Shown: positions 32,795-41,946 of the stretch, piece after piece
How positions within the stretch are numbered: the first letter of the stretch is position 1
Layout: every line of letters starts with the position of its first letter
DNA from: CAIWHR01 sp963830485
GTDB taxonomy: Bacteria; Pseudomonadota; Gammaproteobacteria; Burkholderiales; Casimicrobiaceae
Length of the DNA: 64,000 bases
Reading direction: 5' to 3'
NCBI GenBank assembly: GCA_963830485.1
Contig: CAWHNE010000022.1
Location: forward strand, 145,880 to 209,879
Notes under the pieces: model-generated
Told to the model about the DNA's origin: nothing
The model's database searches: none
What the model saw: only the letters and a program-made list of their open reading frames with translations
Made by a program: the position numbers and the translations under genes

Positions 32795-34975
32795 ATGTCA
32801 TCGCGTCCCACGATCCGCCTTTCGCAAGCGGCCCTTTTCCTTTGCTCGGCAAGCGCGGCCTTCGCGATCGCGCAGACCGCGCCGCCGGCAGCGCCGGTCC
32901 GGGACGTCGTCGAGACGCACTTCGGCGTCGAGGTCCACGATCCGTACCGGTACATGGAGGACACGAAGAATCCGGAAGTCGCCGCGTGGATGAAGGCGCA
33001 GGCGGACTACGCGCGCGAGGTCCTCGACCGCGTGCCGCAGCGGGCCAAGCTCCTCTCGGAGGTCGAGACGTACGGCGACGCCGCGGCCGCGCGGACCTAC
33101 AACGTCCAGGTCAACAGCGACCACATCTACTATTACAAGCGGCTCGCCAGCGAGAACCTCCCGAAGCTCTACGTGCGCAAGGGCATCGGCGGCACGGAGC
33201 GGCTGCTGGTCGACCCGGAGGCGATCAAGGGCCCGGAGGGCAAGCACTACGCGATCGACTGGTTCGCGCCGTCGCTCGACAACAAGTACGTCGCCTACGG
33301 CCTTTCGCTGGGCGGCTCCGAGCAGTCGGTGCTGCACGTGAAGGAAGTCGCGACCGGCAAGGAAACGGGCGACCTGATCGACCGCGCGAACTTCGGCCCG
33401 CCCGGGTGGACGAGCGACCACCGGCTGCTCTACAACCGCCTGCAGAAGCTCGCTCCCGGGGCGCCGCCGACCGAGAAATACGTCGACAGCCGAGTCTACC
33501 TGCACACGCTCGGCAGCGATCCCGAGAAGGACGTCGCGGTCCTGGGCCCGGGCGTCACGCCGGGCATTTCGATCGATCGCGCCGCGATTTCGCTGGCGGG
33601 CACGGTTCCCGGCTCGCGCCATGCCGTGGGTCTGGTCATCAACGGCGTCCAGCGCGAGATCACGTTGTACACGGCGACGCTCCGGTCGATCGGCGCCGGA
33701 AAGCCCGAATGGAGGAAGGTCGTCGACCCGAGCGACGAGGTGACCGACTTGAGCCTGATCGGCGACTCGCTCTACGTGCTCACGCACAAGGGCGCGTCGC
33801 GGTTCAAGGTGCTGAAGGTCGACCTCAACGCCCCCGACCTCGCGAAGGCGCCGGTCGTCGTTCCGCCGAGCGAATCGGTGATCACCGGCCTCACCGCAGC
33901 GAAGGACGCGCTCTACGTGCGCCGCATGAACGGCTCGACGAGCGACCTGCTGCGCGTCGCGTACTCGGCCGGCGCGGCGCCGGTCGCGGTGAAGCTGCCG
34001 TTCGACGCCGACATCTCGACGCTCGCGGCCGACGTCCGCGTTCCCGGCGTCATCTACGAAGCGAGCGCCTGGACGCGCTTCGGCGGCTTCTATTTCTACG
34101 ACCCGCAGGCCGGCACGGTGACGGACACCAAGCTCCAGCCGCAAGGTCCCTATGACAATCCCGCCGACCTCGTCGCGACCGAAATCAAGGTCCCGTCGCA
34201 CGACGGCACGCTCGTCCCGCTGTCGATCGTGCACATGAAGGACCTGAAGCTCGACGGCACGAACCCGACGATCGTCTACGGCTACGGCGCGTACGGCATC
34301 TCGACGACGCCCTACTTCCGCCCGACGTGGCTGCCGTGGCTCCAGCGCGGCGGCATCCTCGCGTACCCGCACGTTCGCGGCGGCGGCGAGTACGGCGAGG
34401 ACTGGTACAAGGCCGGCTACAAGGCGACCAAGCCGAACACGTGGAAGGACGCGATCGCCTGCGCCGAGTGGCTCGTCGCCAACAAGTACACGTCGCCCGC
34501 GAAGATGTCGATCATGGGCGGCAGCGCCGGCGGCATCTTCGTCGGCCGCTCGATCACCGAGCGTCCCGATCTCTTCGGCGCGGCGGTCGACGAAGTCCCG
34601 GTCTCCGACTCGCTGCGGATGGAGTTCTCGGAAAACGGCGTGCCCAACATTCCCGAGTTCGGCACGGTCAAGACCGAAGAGGGGTTCAAGGCGCTCTACG
34701 CGATGAGCTCGTACCACTGGGTGAAGGACGGCACGCGGTATCCGGCGGTGCTCGTCACGACCGGCATCAACGACCCGCGCGTCGACGCGTGGCAAGCCGG
34801 CAAGATGGCCGCGCGGCTGCAGGCGGCGACGGCGAGCGGCAAGCCCGTGCTCCTGCGCATCGATTACGACGCCGGCCACGGGATAGGCTCGACGAAGAAG
34901 TCGCAGTACGCGGAGCGCGCGGACGTCATCGCCTTTCTGCTCTGGCAGGCCGGAATTCCCGGATTCCAGCCCTGA
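32795..34975 (+). CDS. Prolyl oligopeptidase family serine peptidase (S9A), secreted
   Basis: 726 residues from ATG 32795, with CGGAG eight bases before. Signal peptide about 1-28 (ending AFAIAQ). N-terminal S9 signature VHDPYRYMEDTKNPEVAAW, a seven-bladed beta-propeller (about 85-430), then the catalytic domain with YGYGAYGIS, the VRGGGEYGEDWYKAG segment, nucleophile in MGGSAGGIFVGR near 575, Asp in TGINDPRVDAW near 659 and His in DAGHGIG near 694. It cleaves short Pro-containing peptides; periplasmic location is inferred. Divergent from marC with 108 bp between. Confidence 0.94.
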   Translation: MSSRPTIRLSQAALFLCSASAAFAIAQTAPPAAPVRDVVETHFGVEVHDPYRYMEDTKNPEVAAWMKAQADYAREVLDRVPQRAKLLSEVETYGDAAAARTYNVQVNSDHIYYYKRLASENLPKLYVRKGIGGTERLLVDPEAIKGPEGKHYAIDWFAPSLDNKYVAYGLSLGGSEQSVLHVKEVATGKETGDLIDRANFGPPGWTSDHRLLYNRLQKLAPGAPPTEKYVDSRVYLHTLGSDPEKDVAVLGPGVTPGISIDRAAISLAGTVPGSRHAVGLVINGVQREITLYTATLRSIGAGKPEWRKVVDPSDEVTDLSLIGDSLYVLTHKGASRFKVLKVDLNAPDLAKAPVVVPPSESVITGLTAAKDALYVRRMNGSTSDLLRVAYSAGAAPVAVKLPFDADISTLAADVRVPGVIYEASAWTRFGGFYFYDPQAGTVTDTKLQPQGPYDNPADLVATEIKVPSHDGTLVPLSIVHMKDLKLDGTNPTIVYGYGAYGISTTPYFRPTWLPWLQRGGILAYPHVRGGGEYGEDWYKAGYKATKPNTWKDAIACAEWLVANKYTSPAKMSIMGGSAGGIFVGRSITERPDLFGAAVDEVPVSDSLRMEFSENGVPNIPEFGTVKTEEGFKALYAMSSYHWVKDGTRYPAVLVTTGINDPRVDAWQAGKMAARLQAATASGKPVLLRIDYDAGHGIGSTKKSQYAERADVIAFLLWQAGIPGFQP

Positions 34976-35102
34976 CGGAGAAAGTTGTCGGTAGCATGCG
35001 GGTCGGTATCGCCGGCGTCGTGGGCCCCCTTGCGTGCAGCGACAGCGCAGCGATCGGTACGGAGAGCAGGCCAGACACTCTCCAATTCCCCCATACTGGC
35101 CA

Positions 35103-36437
35103 CTAATGCAGCTTGACGCGCGGCTCGAGCCGCTGCCGGACGACGCGGCTCACCGTGTCGATCGCCACGCGGACGAAGCCGAAGATCGACACCTGATGCA
35201 GCTTGTAGAGCGACGCATACATCCAGCGCGCGATCAGGCCCTGCACCAGCATGCTGCCGCCGATCAGCCTGCCCATCAGGCTACCGACGGCGGACAGCTC
35301 GCCCAGCGACACGAGCGATCCGAAGTCGCGGAACCTGAACACCGGCAGCGGCCGGCCGGCGAGCCGCGCCTCCATCGATTTCACGAGCAGCGCCGCCTGC
35401 TGGCGGGCGACCTGCGCGCGCGGGGGCAGGATGGCGTTCGGTTTGCCTGACTCGGGCCACGGACACGCGGCGCAGTCGCCGAGCGCGAAGATCGTCGGAT
35501 CGCGCGTCGTCACGAGTGTGGTCTCGACGACGAGCTGGTGCGCGCGATTGACTTCGAGGCCGTCGAGCTCGGCCAGCACCGGAGGTGCCTGGATTCCCGC
35601 GGCCCAGACGACGAGATCCGCGGGGAAGAATCCGCCCGCCGCAGTGTGCACGCCGGCCGTGTCGACGCTGGTCACCTTTTCGCCCGTGCGCACCGTCACG
35701 GCGAGGCGTCCGAGCAGCCCGGTCGCGGCCTCGGCGATGCGCTCCGGCAGCGGCGGCAGGATCCGCGGCGCCGCCTCGACGATCGTGAGCCGGATGTCGC
35801 GCTCGGGCTTCAGGTAGTCGAGGCCGTAGCTCGCGAACGCGCGCGTGCAGTTCCTGATCTCGGCCGCGAGCTCGACGCCGGTCGCGCCGGCGCCGATGAT
35901 GACGATGTCCACAGTGGCCGATTCGCCCCGCGACGCACGGCCCTCGGCGCGCACGCAGGCGGCGACGAGGCGCCGGTGGAAGCGCTCCGCATCGAGCGCG
36001 GTGTCGAGCGAGATCGAGTGCAGGGCCACCCCCGGCACGCCGAAATCGTTGCCGACACTCCCGACGCAGAAGATCAGCGTGTCGTACGGCAGCACGCCGG
36101 CCGGAAGGATCTCCTCGCCGTCGTCGTCGAGCACTGCCGCGAGCTTCAGTTCGCGGCGCGCGCGGTCGAGTCCGGTGACGGCGCCGACGCGGAACCGGAA
36201 GTGGTGCCAGTGCGCCATCAGGAAGTAGTCGACGTCGTGCAGGTCGGCGTCGAGCCGTCCGGCGGCGACCTCGTGCAGGAGCGGCTTCCACAGGTGCGTC
36301 GCGAAGCGGTCGACGAGCGTGACGGTGGCGCGGCCGCGACGGCCGAGGGTGCGGCCGAGCTTCGTCGCGAGCGGCAGCCCGGCAGCGCCGCCGCCGACGA
36401 TGACGATCCGATGCGCGTCAGGAACGTTCGCGTTCAT
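35103..36437 (-). CDS. Type II NADH:quinone oxidoreductase-like FAD protein
   Basis: 444 residues. FAD fold IVIVGGGAAGLPLATKLG at the N-terminus, NAD fold VIIGAGATGVELAAEI near 170, the oxidoreductase motif IFALGDCAACPW near 315 and a long amphipathic C-terminal tail (about 395-444) that fits membrane attachment as in NDH-2. NDH-2 passes electrons from NADH to quinone without proton pumping. It lies 26 bp after the ggt gene and is probably cotranscribed. Close relatives include sulfide:quinone reductases but the paired Cys pattern of those enzymes is missing. Confidence 0.88.
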   Translation of the reverse strand: MNANVPDAHRIVIVGGGAAGLPLATKLGRTLGRRGRATVTLVDRFATHLWKPLLHEVAAGRLDADLHDVDYFLMAHWHHFRFRVGAVTGLDRARRELKLAAVLDDDGEEILPAGVLPYDTLIFCVGSVGNDFGVPGVALHSISLDTALDAERFHRRLVAACVRAEGRASRGESATVDIVIIGAGATGVELAAEIRNCTRAFASYGLDYLKPERDIRLTIVEAAPRILPPLPERIAEAATGLLGRLAVTVRTGEKVTSVDTAGVHTAAGGFFPADLVVWAAGIQAPPVLAELDGLEVNRAHQLVVETTLVTTRDPTIFALGDCAACPWPESGKPNAILPPRAQVARQQAALLVKSMEARLAGRPLPVFRFRDFGSLVSLGELSAVGSLMGRLIGGSMLVQGLIARWMYASLYKLHQVSIFGFVRVAIDTVSRVVRQRLEPRVKLH

Positions 36438-36463
36438 CGTTGCACCGCGCGTGTCCTCGCACG

Positions 36464-38221
36464 TCAGTCCCCCATGACCACGCCTTCGCGGCGCGGGTCC
36501 GCGCCGCCGATCCAGCCGTGCTTCGTGCGGACGATCGTCTGGACGCCGCTCGGGTCCGCGACCACCGCCGTCGCGTGGCCCAGCGCTTCGAGCCGCGGCG
36601 CGAGCGCCGCGACGGGCGTTCCCGCCTCGAGCTCCGTCGGTCCGTTGCGGCTGCCGAAGTTGGGCAGCGCAAGCGCGGCCTGGGGATCGAGCTTCCAGTC
36701 GAGCACGCCCACGAGCGACTTGATCACATGGTTGACGATCGCCGGTCCGCCTCCCGAGCCCGTCACCATGTAGATGCGGCCGGCGCCGTCGTAGACAATG
36801 GTCGGCGCCATCGACGAGCGGGGCCGCTTGCCGGGCTCGACACGGTTCGCGACGGGCTCACCGCCGATCGTCGGGGCGAAGGAGAAGTCGGTCAGCTCGT
36901 TGTTGAGGAGGAATCCTCCGTCGGTCAAGAGGTGGCTGCCGAACGCCCATTCGATCGTCGTCGTCATCGCGACGGCATTGCCCGCCTCGTCGACGATCGA
37001 GAGATGCGACGTCGCCGGCAGTTCGAGCGCCTCGTGCACCCCCCACGACGCCCCGTGGACCGGCGCGGGAGGCGGATGGCCCGGCGCGGCCTTCCCGAGA
37101 CTGGCGTCCGCGCGGATCAGCCGCGAACGCTCGCGGAGGTAGTCGCGGTCGAGGAGCCCGGGGGGCAGCGCGACGAAGGCCGGGTCCGCCACGTACGCCG
37201 CGCGGTCGGCAAAGGCGAGACGCCCCGCCTCGCTCACGAAGTGGACGCTCCAGAACGTCGCGGGTCCCATCGCCGCGACGTCGAAGGGCTCGAGCATGCC
37301 AAGCATCTGCAGCACCGTCGTGCCGCCCGAGGACGGCGGCGGCATCCCGCACACCTCGTACACGCGATACGCCGCGCAGACGGGTGAGCGCACCTCGACC
37401 TTGTAGTTCGCGAGATCCGCGAGTGTGAGATCGCCCGGATTCGCCGCGAACGAAGCGGCTGTTTCGACGACGTCGCGCGCGATCTCGCCGCGATAGAACG
37501 CACCGGCACCGCCTTCGGCGATCGCGCGCAGCGTCCGCGCGTACGCTGGATTGCGCAGGACCGTTCCCGCCGCACGCGGGCTGCCGTCCCGCTCGAGGAA
37601 GTACGCGCGCGCGCGCGGCTGGACGAAGTGCGGCCGTTCCGCCGCGATGAGCGCCGCGAGCCGCGGCGAGATCGCGAAACCGCGCTCCGATAGCGCGATC
37701 GCCGGCGCGAACAGCTGCGCCCACGGCAGCTTCCCGTGGCGCTTGTGCACTTCGCCGAGCAGCGCCACCGTGCCGGGCACGCCGACCGAGCGCCCGCCGA
37801 CAACCGCCGCCATGAAATGAAGCGGCTTGCCGTCCGCATCGAGAAAGCGATCGGGTCGTGCCGCGGCAGGTGCGGTCTCGCGGCCGTCGTACGCGATCAG
37901 GCGGCCGCGCCTCGCATCGTGGACCAGCATGAACGCGCCGCCGCCGATGCCGCTCGACTGCGGCTCGACCAGGTTCAGCACGAGCTGCACGGCGATCGCC
38001 GCGTCGACGGCGCTGCCGCCCTGCCGGAGGATCCGGTAGCCCGTCTCGACAGCCAGCGGATTCGCGGCCGCGACCATGAAGCTCCGGCTTCGCACCGCCG
38101 CCTTGTGGTTCCAGCCCGACGCGTGGTCGGGCGCCGGCTCCTGGGCGTGCGCGGCGAGCGCGACGAGCGCGACGGCGGCGAGAGCGAACGGCATGCGCAA
38201 AGAGGATACGTAGCGGTTCAT
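36464..38221 (-). CDS. ggt: Gamma-glutamyltransferase
   Basis: 585 residues with signal peptide (about 1-27, ending AAHAQ). Large-subunit marks: MVAAANPLAVETGYRILRQG, ALNLVEPQSSGIGGGAFML-like segment and YDGRETAPAAA. Processing and catalytic Thr lies in LPATSHLSIVDEAGNAVAMT (the Thr before Ser-His), with later PRSSMAPTIVYDG and GSGGGPAIVNHV. The enzyme breaks glutathione and related gamma-glutamyl bonds in the periplasm and processes itself into two subunits. Same strand and 33 bp after the YdcF-like gene. Confidence 0.95.
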   Translation of the reverse strand: MNRYVSSLRMPFALAAVALVALAAHAQEPAPDHASGWNHKAAVRSRSFMVAAANPLAVETGYRILRQGGSAVDAAIAVQLVLNLVEPQSSGIGGGAFMLVHDARRGRLIAYDGRETAPAAARPDRFLDADGKPLHFMAAVVGGRSVGVPGTVALLGEVHKRHGKLPWAQLFAPAIALSERGFAISPRLAALIAAERPHFVQPRARAYFLERDGSPRAAGTVLRNPAYARTLRAIAEGGAGAFYRGEIARDVVETAASFAANPGDLTLADLANYKVEVRSPVCAAYRVYEVCGMPPPSSGGTTVLQMLGMLEPFDVAAMGPATFWSVHFVSEAGRLAFADRAAYVADPAFVALPPGLLDRDYLRERSRLIRADASLGKAAPGHPPPAPVHGASWGVHEALELPATSHLSIVDEAGNAVAMTTTIEWAFGSHLLTDGGFLLNNELTDFSFAPTIGGEPVANRVEPGKRPRSSMAPTIVYDGAGRIYMVTGSGGGPAIVNHVIKSLVGVLDWKLDPQAALALPNFGSRNGPTELEAGTPVAALAPRLEALGHATAVVADPSGVQTIVRTKHGWIGGADPRREGVVMGD

Positions 38222-38254
38222 GACGCCGGCGCGGGGGCCCGCGACCGACCGCGG

Positions 38255-39014
38255 CTATCGGTCCGCAGTGATCGCGCGGACCGCATTGCCGAAAAGCTCG
38301 TAGAGCGCGTAGTAGCTTCCCTGCAAGCCCCGAACGCTCGGAACGAAATCGCGCCACGACCGAGTTCCACTTGCTGCGATCCCGGTCGGCGCAGCGATGG
38401 TTTCGATCCCCGCCGCAGCGAATTCGGCTGTGGACCGCGGCATGTCGAATCCGTGCGCCACGAGAACGACCCGCCCGATTCCGGCCGCATGCAGGATTTC
38501 GGCAGAGCGGACCGCGTTCTCGTGCGTGTTGCGCGACCGGTCCTCCGCCCACTTGACCTCGACTCCGTACTCTCCGGCCAGCGCTTCGCTGCATGAGCTT
38601 GGCTTCGGTTTCACCACCGTCCACCGATCCGCCCGACACCAGAACCGGGAGGCCGGTGAGTCGTGCGACGCGCGCGCCGTAGCGGACTCGTTCGAGCGTC
38701 AGCTGCCCCAGCGTGTCTCCACCGTACTCGGCGGCGTCGCGGCGCGTGCCGCCGCCCAGGATCACGATCGCTCGCGCGGTCGCTGCGCGTTCGAGGTCGA
38801 GTGGTGGCGAGGTGTCGACGAAACGCAAAAGCAGGAGGCCGACGGCCGGAATCGAGAGAAGAAACAACAGCGCAACGCCGGTGAGCGCGAGGGCGCGTCC
38901 GGTCCGGGGCTGGCGGCGCAGCAGGCCGATGCCGAGCAGCGCGAGCAGCAACGGTCCTGTCGGCGGCAGGACCAGCGCCTTGAACAGCGCCCTCAGCCAG
39001 TACGGATCGAGCAT
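38255..39014 (-). pseudogene. YdcF/ElyC-like DUF218 membrane protein, frameshifted
   Basis: From ATG 39014 the frame reads MLDPYWLRALFKALVLPPTG, two TM helices, then the DUF218 start ARAIVILGGGTRRDAAEYGG and PVLVSGGSVDGGETEAKLM. It then leaves frame and the expected continuation, SEALAGEYGVEVKWAEDRSR followed by NTHENAV and VVLVAHGFDMPR, is found in the next frame down to 38255. The change occurs near 38595 and one extra base explains it. ElyC/YdcF proteins act in envelope (lipid carrier) metabolism; details unclear. Either a sequencing indel or an inactive gene. Confidence 0.75.
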
Positions 39015-39128
39015 GTGGCGCAGCGATCCGGAATGGAACGGCACCGCGGGAGCGTTCCGCGACACGCGCGCGTTGCAACATGTCCTGATCGGATCATCCG
39101 TCGACCCTACGCGTGCGCCAGTCCGACG

Positions 39129-39914
39129 TTACCGCGCTTTCTCCAGCAGACTCCGCAGGTGCGCCGACGGAACGGCGTAGGTGATGCCGCTCGGCTGCGT
39201 CAGCGCGGCCTCCTTGGTCCCCTTGACGAACACCATGTTGACGATGCCCAGCACCTCGCCCGAATCGGGATCGTAGACCGGGCTGCCGCTGTTGCCCGGA
39301 TACGCGGTCGCGTCGAGCTGGAACACCGGAAACGCGCCGCTCGTGAGGCGCCGGATCACCTGCGGGTCGAGCTCGGCCGATCGCGCCTGGGGAATCGCGA
39401 TCGGCGTGACTGCCGCGATCATGCCGCGATGCGTTGCCGGAAACGGACCGAGCGCCGCACCGATGGGAAAGCCGGTGAACAGGATCATCTGGCCGGCCTT
39501 GACGCCGCCCGAGTCACGGAGCGCGAGGGGCGCGAGCTTGTCGCCGGAAAGCTTCAGGAGCGCGAGGTCGGACCCGGGATCGATCGCCACTTGCTTGGCC
39601 TCGCGGAATCGCGCCCGCTCGTCACCGGGGCTCGGCACGAGGATGCCGAGCACTTCGAGCTTCGACGGATCGAGCACGCCCGGCAGCACGTGGGCGTTCG
39701 TCGCGACGAGCGTGCCGTCGCCGACGACGAAGCCCGTGCCGCGAAACTGGAACTGCGGCGTCCGCGTGCGCTCGAACGTGCCGATGGCGACGATCGAGCC
39801 CTTGACGCGGTCGATCGTGGCGATCGCGTCGGCCGCCGCCGGCGGCGCGGCGAAGCAGGCAGGCGGGAACCGCGAGCACGGCCATCGGCGTGCGCAGCCG
39901 CAGGATGCATGCAA
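39129..39914 (-). CDS. Secreted trypsin-like serine protease, N-terminus uncertain
   Basis: The catalytic body is complete: RGTGFVVGDGTLVATNAHVLPG (His), DPGSDLALLKLSGDKLAP (Asp) and DATAYPGNSGSPVYDPDSG (Ser), with FTGFPIG and GIVNMVFVKG typical of S1C/HtrA-like folds but no PDZ domain. The in-frame N-terminus is not signal-like, while an adjacent frame starting at ATG 39927 gives MNPIVACILRLRTPMAVLAV, a good signal peptide. An indel near 39860 probably separates them. The likely product is a periplasmic protease. It is 11 bp from the lytic transglycosylase stop and follows it in the operon. Confidence 0.82.
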   Translation of the reverse strand: MHASCGCARRWPCSRFPPACFAAPPAAADAIATIDRVKGSIVAIGTFERTRTPQFQFRGTGFVVGDGTLVATNAHVLPGVLDPSKLEVLGILVPSPGDERARFREAKQVAIDPGSDLALLKLSGDKLAPLALRDSGGVKAGQMILFTGFPIGAALGPFPATHRGMIAAVTPIAIPQARSAELDPQVIRRLTSGAFPVFQLDATAYPGNSGSPVYDPDSGEVLGIVNMVFVKGTKEAALTQPSGITYAVPSAHLRSLLEKAR

Positions 39915-39938
39915 CGATCGGGTTCATGTCGGACTCCG

Positions 39939-40862
39939 CTACTGCGGCGCAAAGATCGGCGACGGCGCGACCACCTGCGAATCGTACGCGTGCCGCTCGC
40001 TGCGGTAGAGGCGCAGCACGCGGCGCACGTAGTCGCGCGTCTCGGCGTACGGCGGGATGCCCCGGTACCGGTCGACCGCCGCCTCGCCTGCATTGTAGGC
40101 CGCGGCGACGAGCGGAACGCGCCCCTGATAGTACGCGAGGAGCCAGCGCAGGTAGGCGAGCCCGCCGCGGACGTTGTCCCTGGCGTCGAAGGGGTTCGTG
40201 ACGTTGAACCGGCTGGCGGTTTCGGGCACGAGCTGCATCAGCCCGCGCGCGTTCTTCACCGACACCGCGCGCGATTCGAAGTTCGACTCGACCTGGATCA
40301 GCGACAGCGCGAGCCGCGGCTCCACGTCGTAGCGCGGAGCGAGCGCCGTCACCAGATCCGCGATCTGCCGCTTCCACGCCGGGAGATCGGCGAACGGGTC
40401 CGGGGTCGCGGCGAGCGAGGGCTCCTCGTCGATCCACGCGGGCTCCGGCGCGCCCATGCATTCGGGCAGCGGGCCGCGACCGTGATCGACGAACCGGAGG
40501 GCCTTGGCTGCTCCCGCATGCCCGGCCGCGGCCGCCATGCCCAGCAACGATGCCGCCACGGCGTCGTCGCGCGCGACACCGCGTCCCATCGCGTACATCC
40601 AACCGAGCCCGTACTGCGCGTCTGCGTCGCCCTCGCGCGCGGCCTCGCAGTAGAGCGCCGCGGCCCTTGCCGAATCCTTCGGCACACCCTCGCCGTGCTC
40701 GTAGGCCCGCGCCATCGCGACGCGATCGGACAGAGGGCTCCGCGACGCCGGCGCGTCGGATTCCGCGGCGCACGCGAAATGCGTGCACGCAAACGCGACG
40801 ATCAGCGCCGCGGCCTTGTCCCGGCGCCGGACGGCCGGACCGCGTCGCGCCTCACGCCGCAC
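39939..40862 (-). CDS. Lytic transglycosylase with Sel1-like repeats
   Basis: 307 residues from GTG 40862, overlapping the end of the epimerase gene by 11 bases; longer starts run far into that gene. A hydrophobic leader (about 15-32) is followed by two Sel1-type repeats (ARAYEHGEGVPKDSARAAAL and QYGLGWMYAMGRGVARDDAV, about 45-120) and a Slt-type domain (about 175-290): catalytic Glu in SLIQVESNFESRAVS, ARGLMQLVPETASR and VAAAYNAGEAAV. It cuts peptidoglycan to 1,6-anhydro products. In EPS or secretion operons such enzymes often open the wall for the export machinery, which is likely here. Confidence 0.9.
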   Translation of the reverse strand: MRREARRGPAVRRRDKAAALIVAFACTHFACAAESDAPASRSPLSDRVAMARAYEHGEGVPKDSARAAALYCEAAREGDADAQYGLGWMYAMGRGVARDDAVAASLLGMAAAAGHAGAAKALRFVDHGRGPLPECMGAPEPAWIDEEPSLAATPDPFADLPAWKRQIADLVTALAPRYDVEPRLALSLIQVESNFESRAVSVKNARGLMQLVPETASRFNVTNPFDARDNVRGGLAYLRWLLAYYQGRVPLVAAAYNAGEAAVDRYRGIPPYAETRDYVRRVLRLYRSERHAYDSQVVAPSPIFAPQ

Positions 40863-41946
40863 CGCGCACACGCGAGGGCTCCGGGGCGCCGCGCACGGCG
40901 TTGGCGGCGAAGCGCCGCTCGTACCACGGCAGCGACGCGCGCAGACCGGAACGGACGTCATGCGTGGGTTCGTAACCAAGCTGCCGCCGGGCAAGAGTGA
41001 TATCGGCCTGCGAATGGCGCACGTCGCCCTGGCGGAATTCGTCGTGGATCGGCGCGGCGACGCGCAATTTCGTGTGCCGCTCTATGAGCAGGTCGGAGAG
41101 CGTGACGAAGAGCTCGTTCAACGACGTCTGCGCGCCCACGGCGATGTTGTACACGCGCCCGGTCGCGCCTTCGCGCGTCGCCGCGAGCAGATTCGCCTGT
41201 ACCACGTTGTCGACGTGGCAGAAATCGCGCGTGGTTTCTCCGTCGCCGTGGATCACGATCGGCTCGCCGTGCAGCATGGCCCGCACCCACCGCGGAATGA
41301 CCGCGGCGTAGGCACCTTCGGGGTCTTGCCGCGGGCCGAATACGTTGAAGTAGCGCAGGCCGACCGTCGCGATCCCATAGCACCGCTCGAACACGTCGGC
41401 ATAGAGCTCGTCGACGTACTTGGTCACCGCGTACGGCGAGAGCGGGCGGCCGATCATGTCCTCCACCTTCGGCAGCCCGGGATGGTCGCCGTAGGTCGAG
41501 CTCGACGCCGCGTAGACGAAGCGCCGGACGCCGGCATCGCGCGCGGCGACGAGCAGGTGGAGGAATCCGGTCGCATTCGCGGCGTGCGTCGCCAGCGGGT
41601 CCTCGATCGACCGCGGGACCGAGCCCAGCGCCGCTTCGTGCAGCACGACATCGACACCGGCGCACGCGGCGCGGCACGCCGCGAGGTCGGCGATGTCGGC
41701 CTCGACGAACGTGTGGCGCCGCGCCGCCTCGGCGCCGACCGCGGCCGCGACCTCGTCGAGATTGCGCCGATAACCCGTCGCGAAGTTGTCGAGGCTCACG
41801 ACGTCCTGCCCGAGTCCGAGGAGCGCCTCGACCAGGTGTGAGCCGATGAAGCCGGCGCTGCCGGTGACGAGCCAGCGAAGAGGCTTGTTCCGCAACTCCG
41901 CGCAGGCGCGCACGAGCTCGGCCGGCGGCGCGTCGAGGTCTGCCAT
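40852..41946 (-). CDS. UDP-N-acetylglucosamine 4-epimerase, TviC/WbpP type
   Basis: 364 residues from ATG 41946, which overlaps the stop of the dehydrogenase as TGATG, so the two are translationally coupled. SDR-extended fold: WLVTGSAGFIGSHLVEALLG (NAD site), AALGSVPRSIEDPLA, the YAASSSTYGDHPGLP Ser region and SPYAVTKYVDELYA (YxxxK). The N-terminal extension of about 30 residues and the SVPRSIEDP motif are those of the WbpP/TviC branch that interconverts UDP-GlcNAc(A) and UDP-GalNAc(A). Together with the TviB-type enzyme it should make a uronic acid precursor for the exopolysaccharide. Confidence 0.92.
   Translation of the reverse strand: MADLDAPPAELVRACAELRNKPLRWLVTGSAGFIGSHLVEALLGLGQDVVSLDNFATGYRRNLDEVAAAVGAEAARRHTFVEADIADLAACRAACAGVDVVLHEAALGSVPRSIEDPLATHAANATGFLHLLVAARDAGVRRFVYAASSSTYGDHPGLPKVEDMIGRPLSPYAVTKYVDELYADVFERCYGIATVGLRYFNVFGPRQDPEGAYAAVIPRWVRAMLHGEPIVIHGDGETTRDFCHVDNVVQANLLAATREGATGRVYNIAVGAQTSLNELFVTLSDLLIERHTKLRVAAPIHDEFRQGDVRHSQADITLARRQLGYEPTHDVRSGLRASLPWYERRFAANAVRGAPEPSRVRGAA

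Noticed and set aside
32798..34879. Minus-strand open frame of 693 codons opposite the prolyl oligopeptidase
   Set aside because: Antisense shadow; the plus strand has a full catalytic triad and signal peptide.
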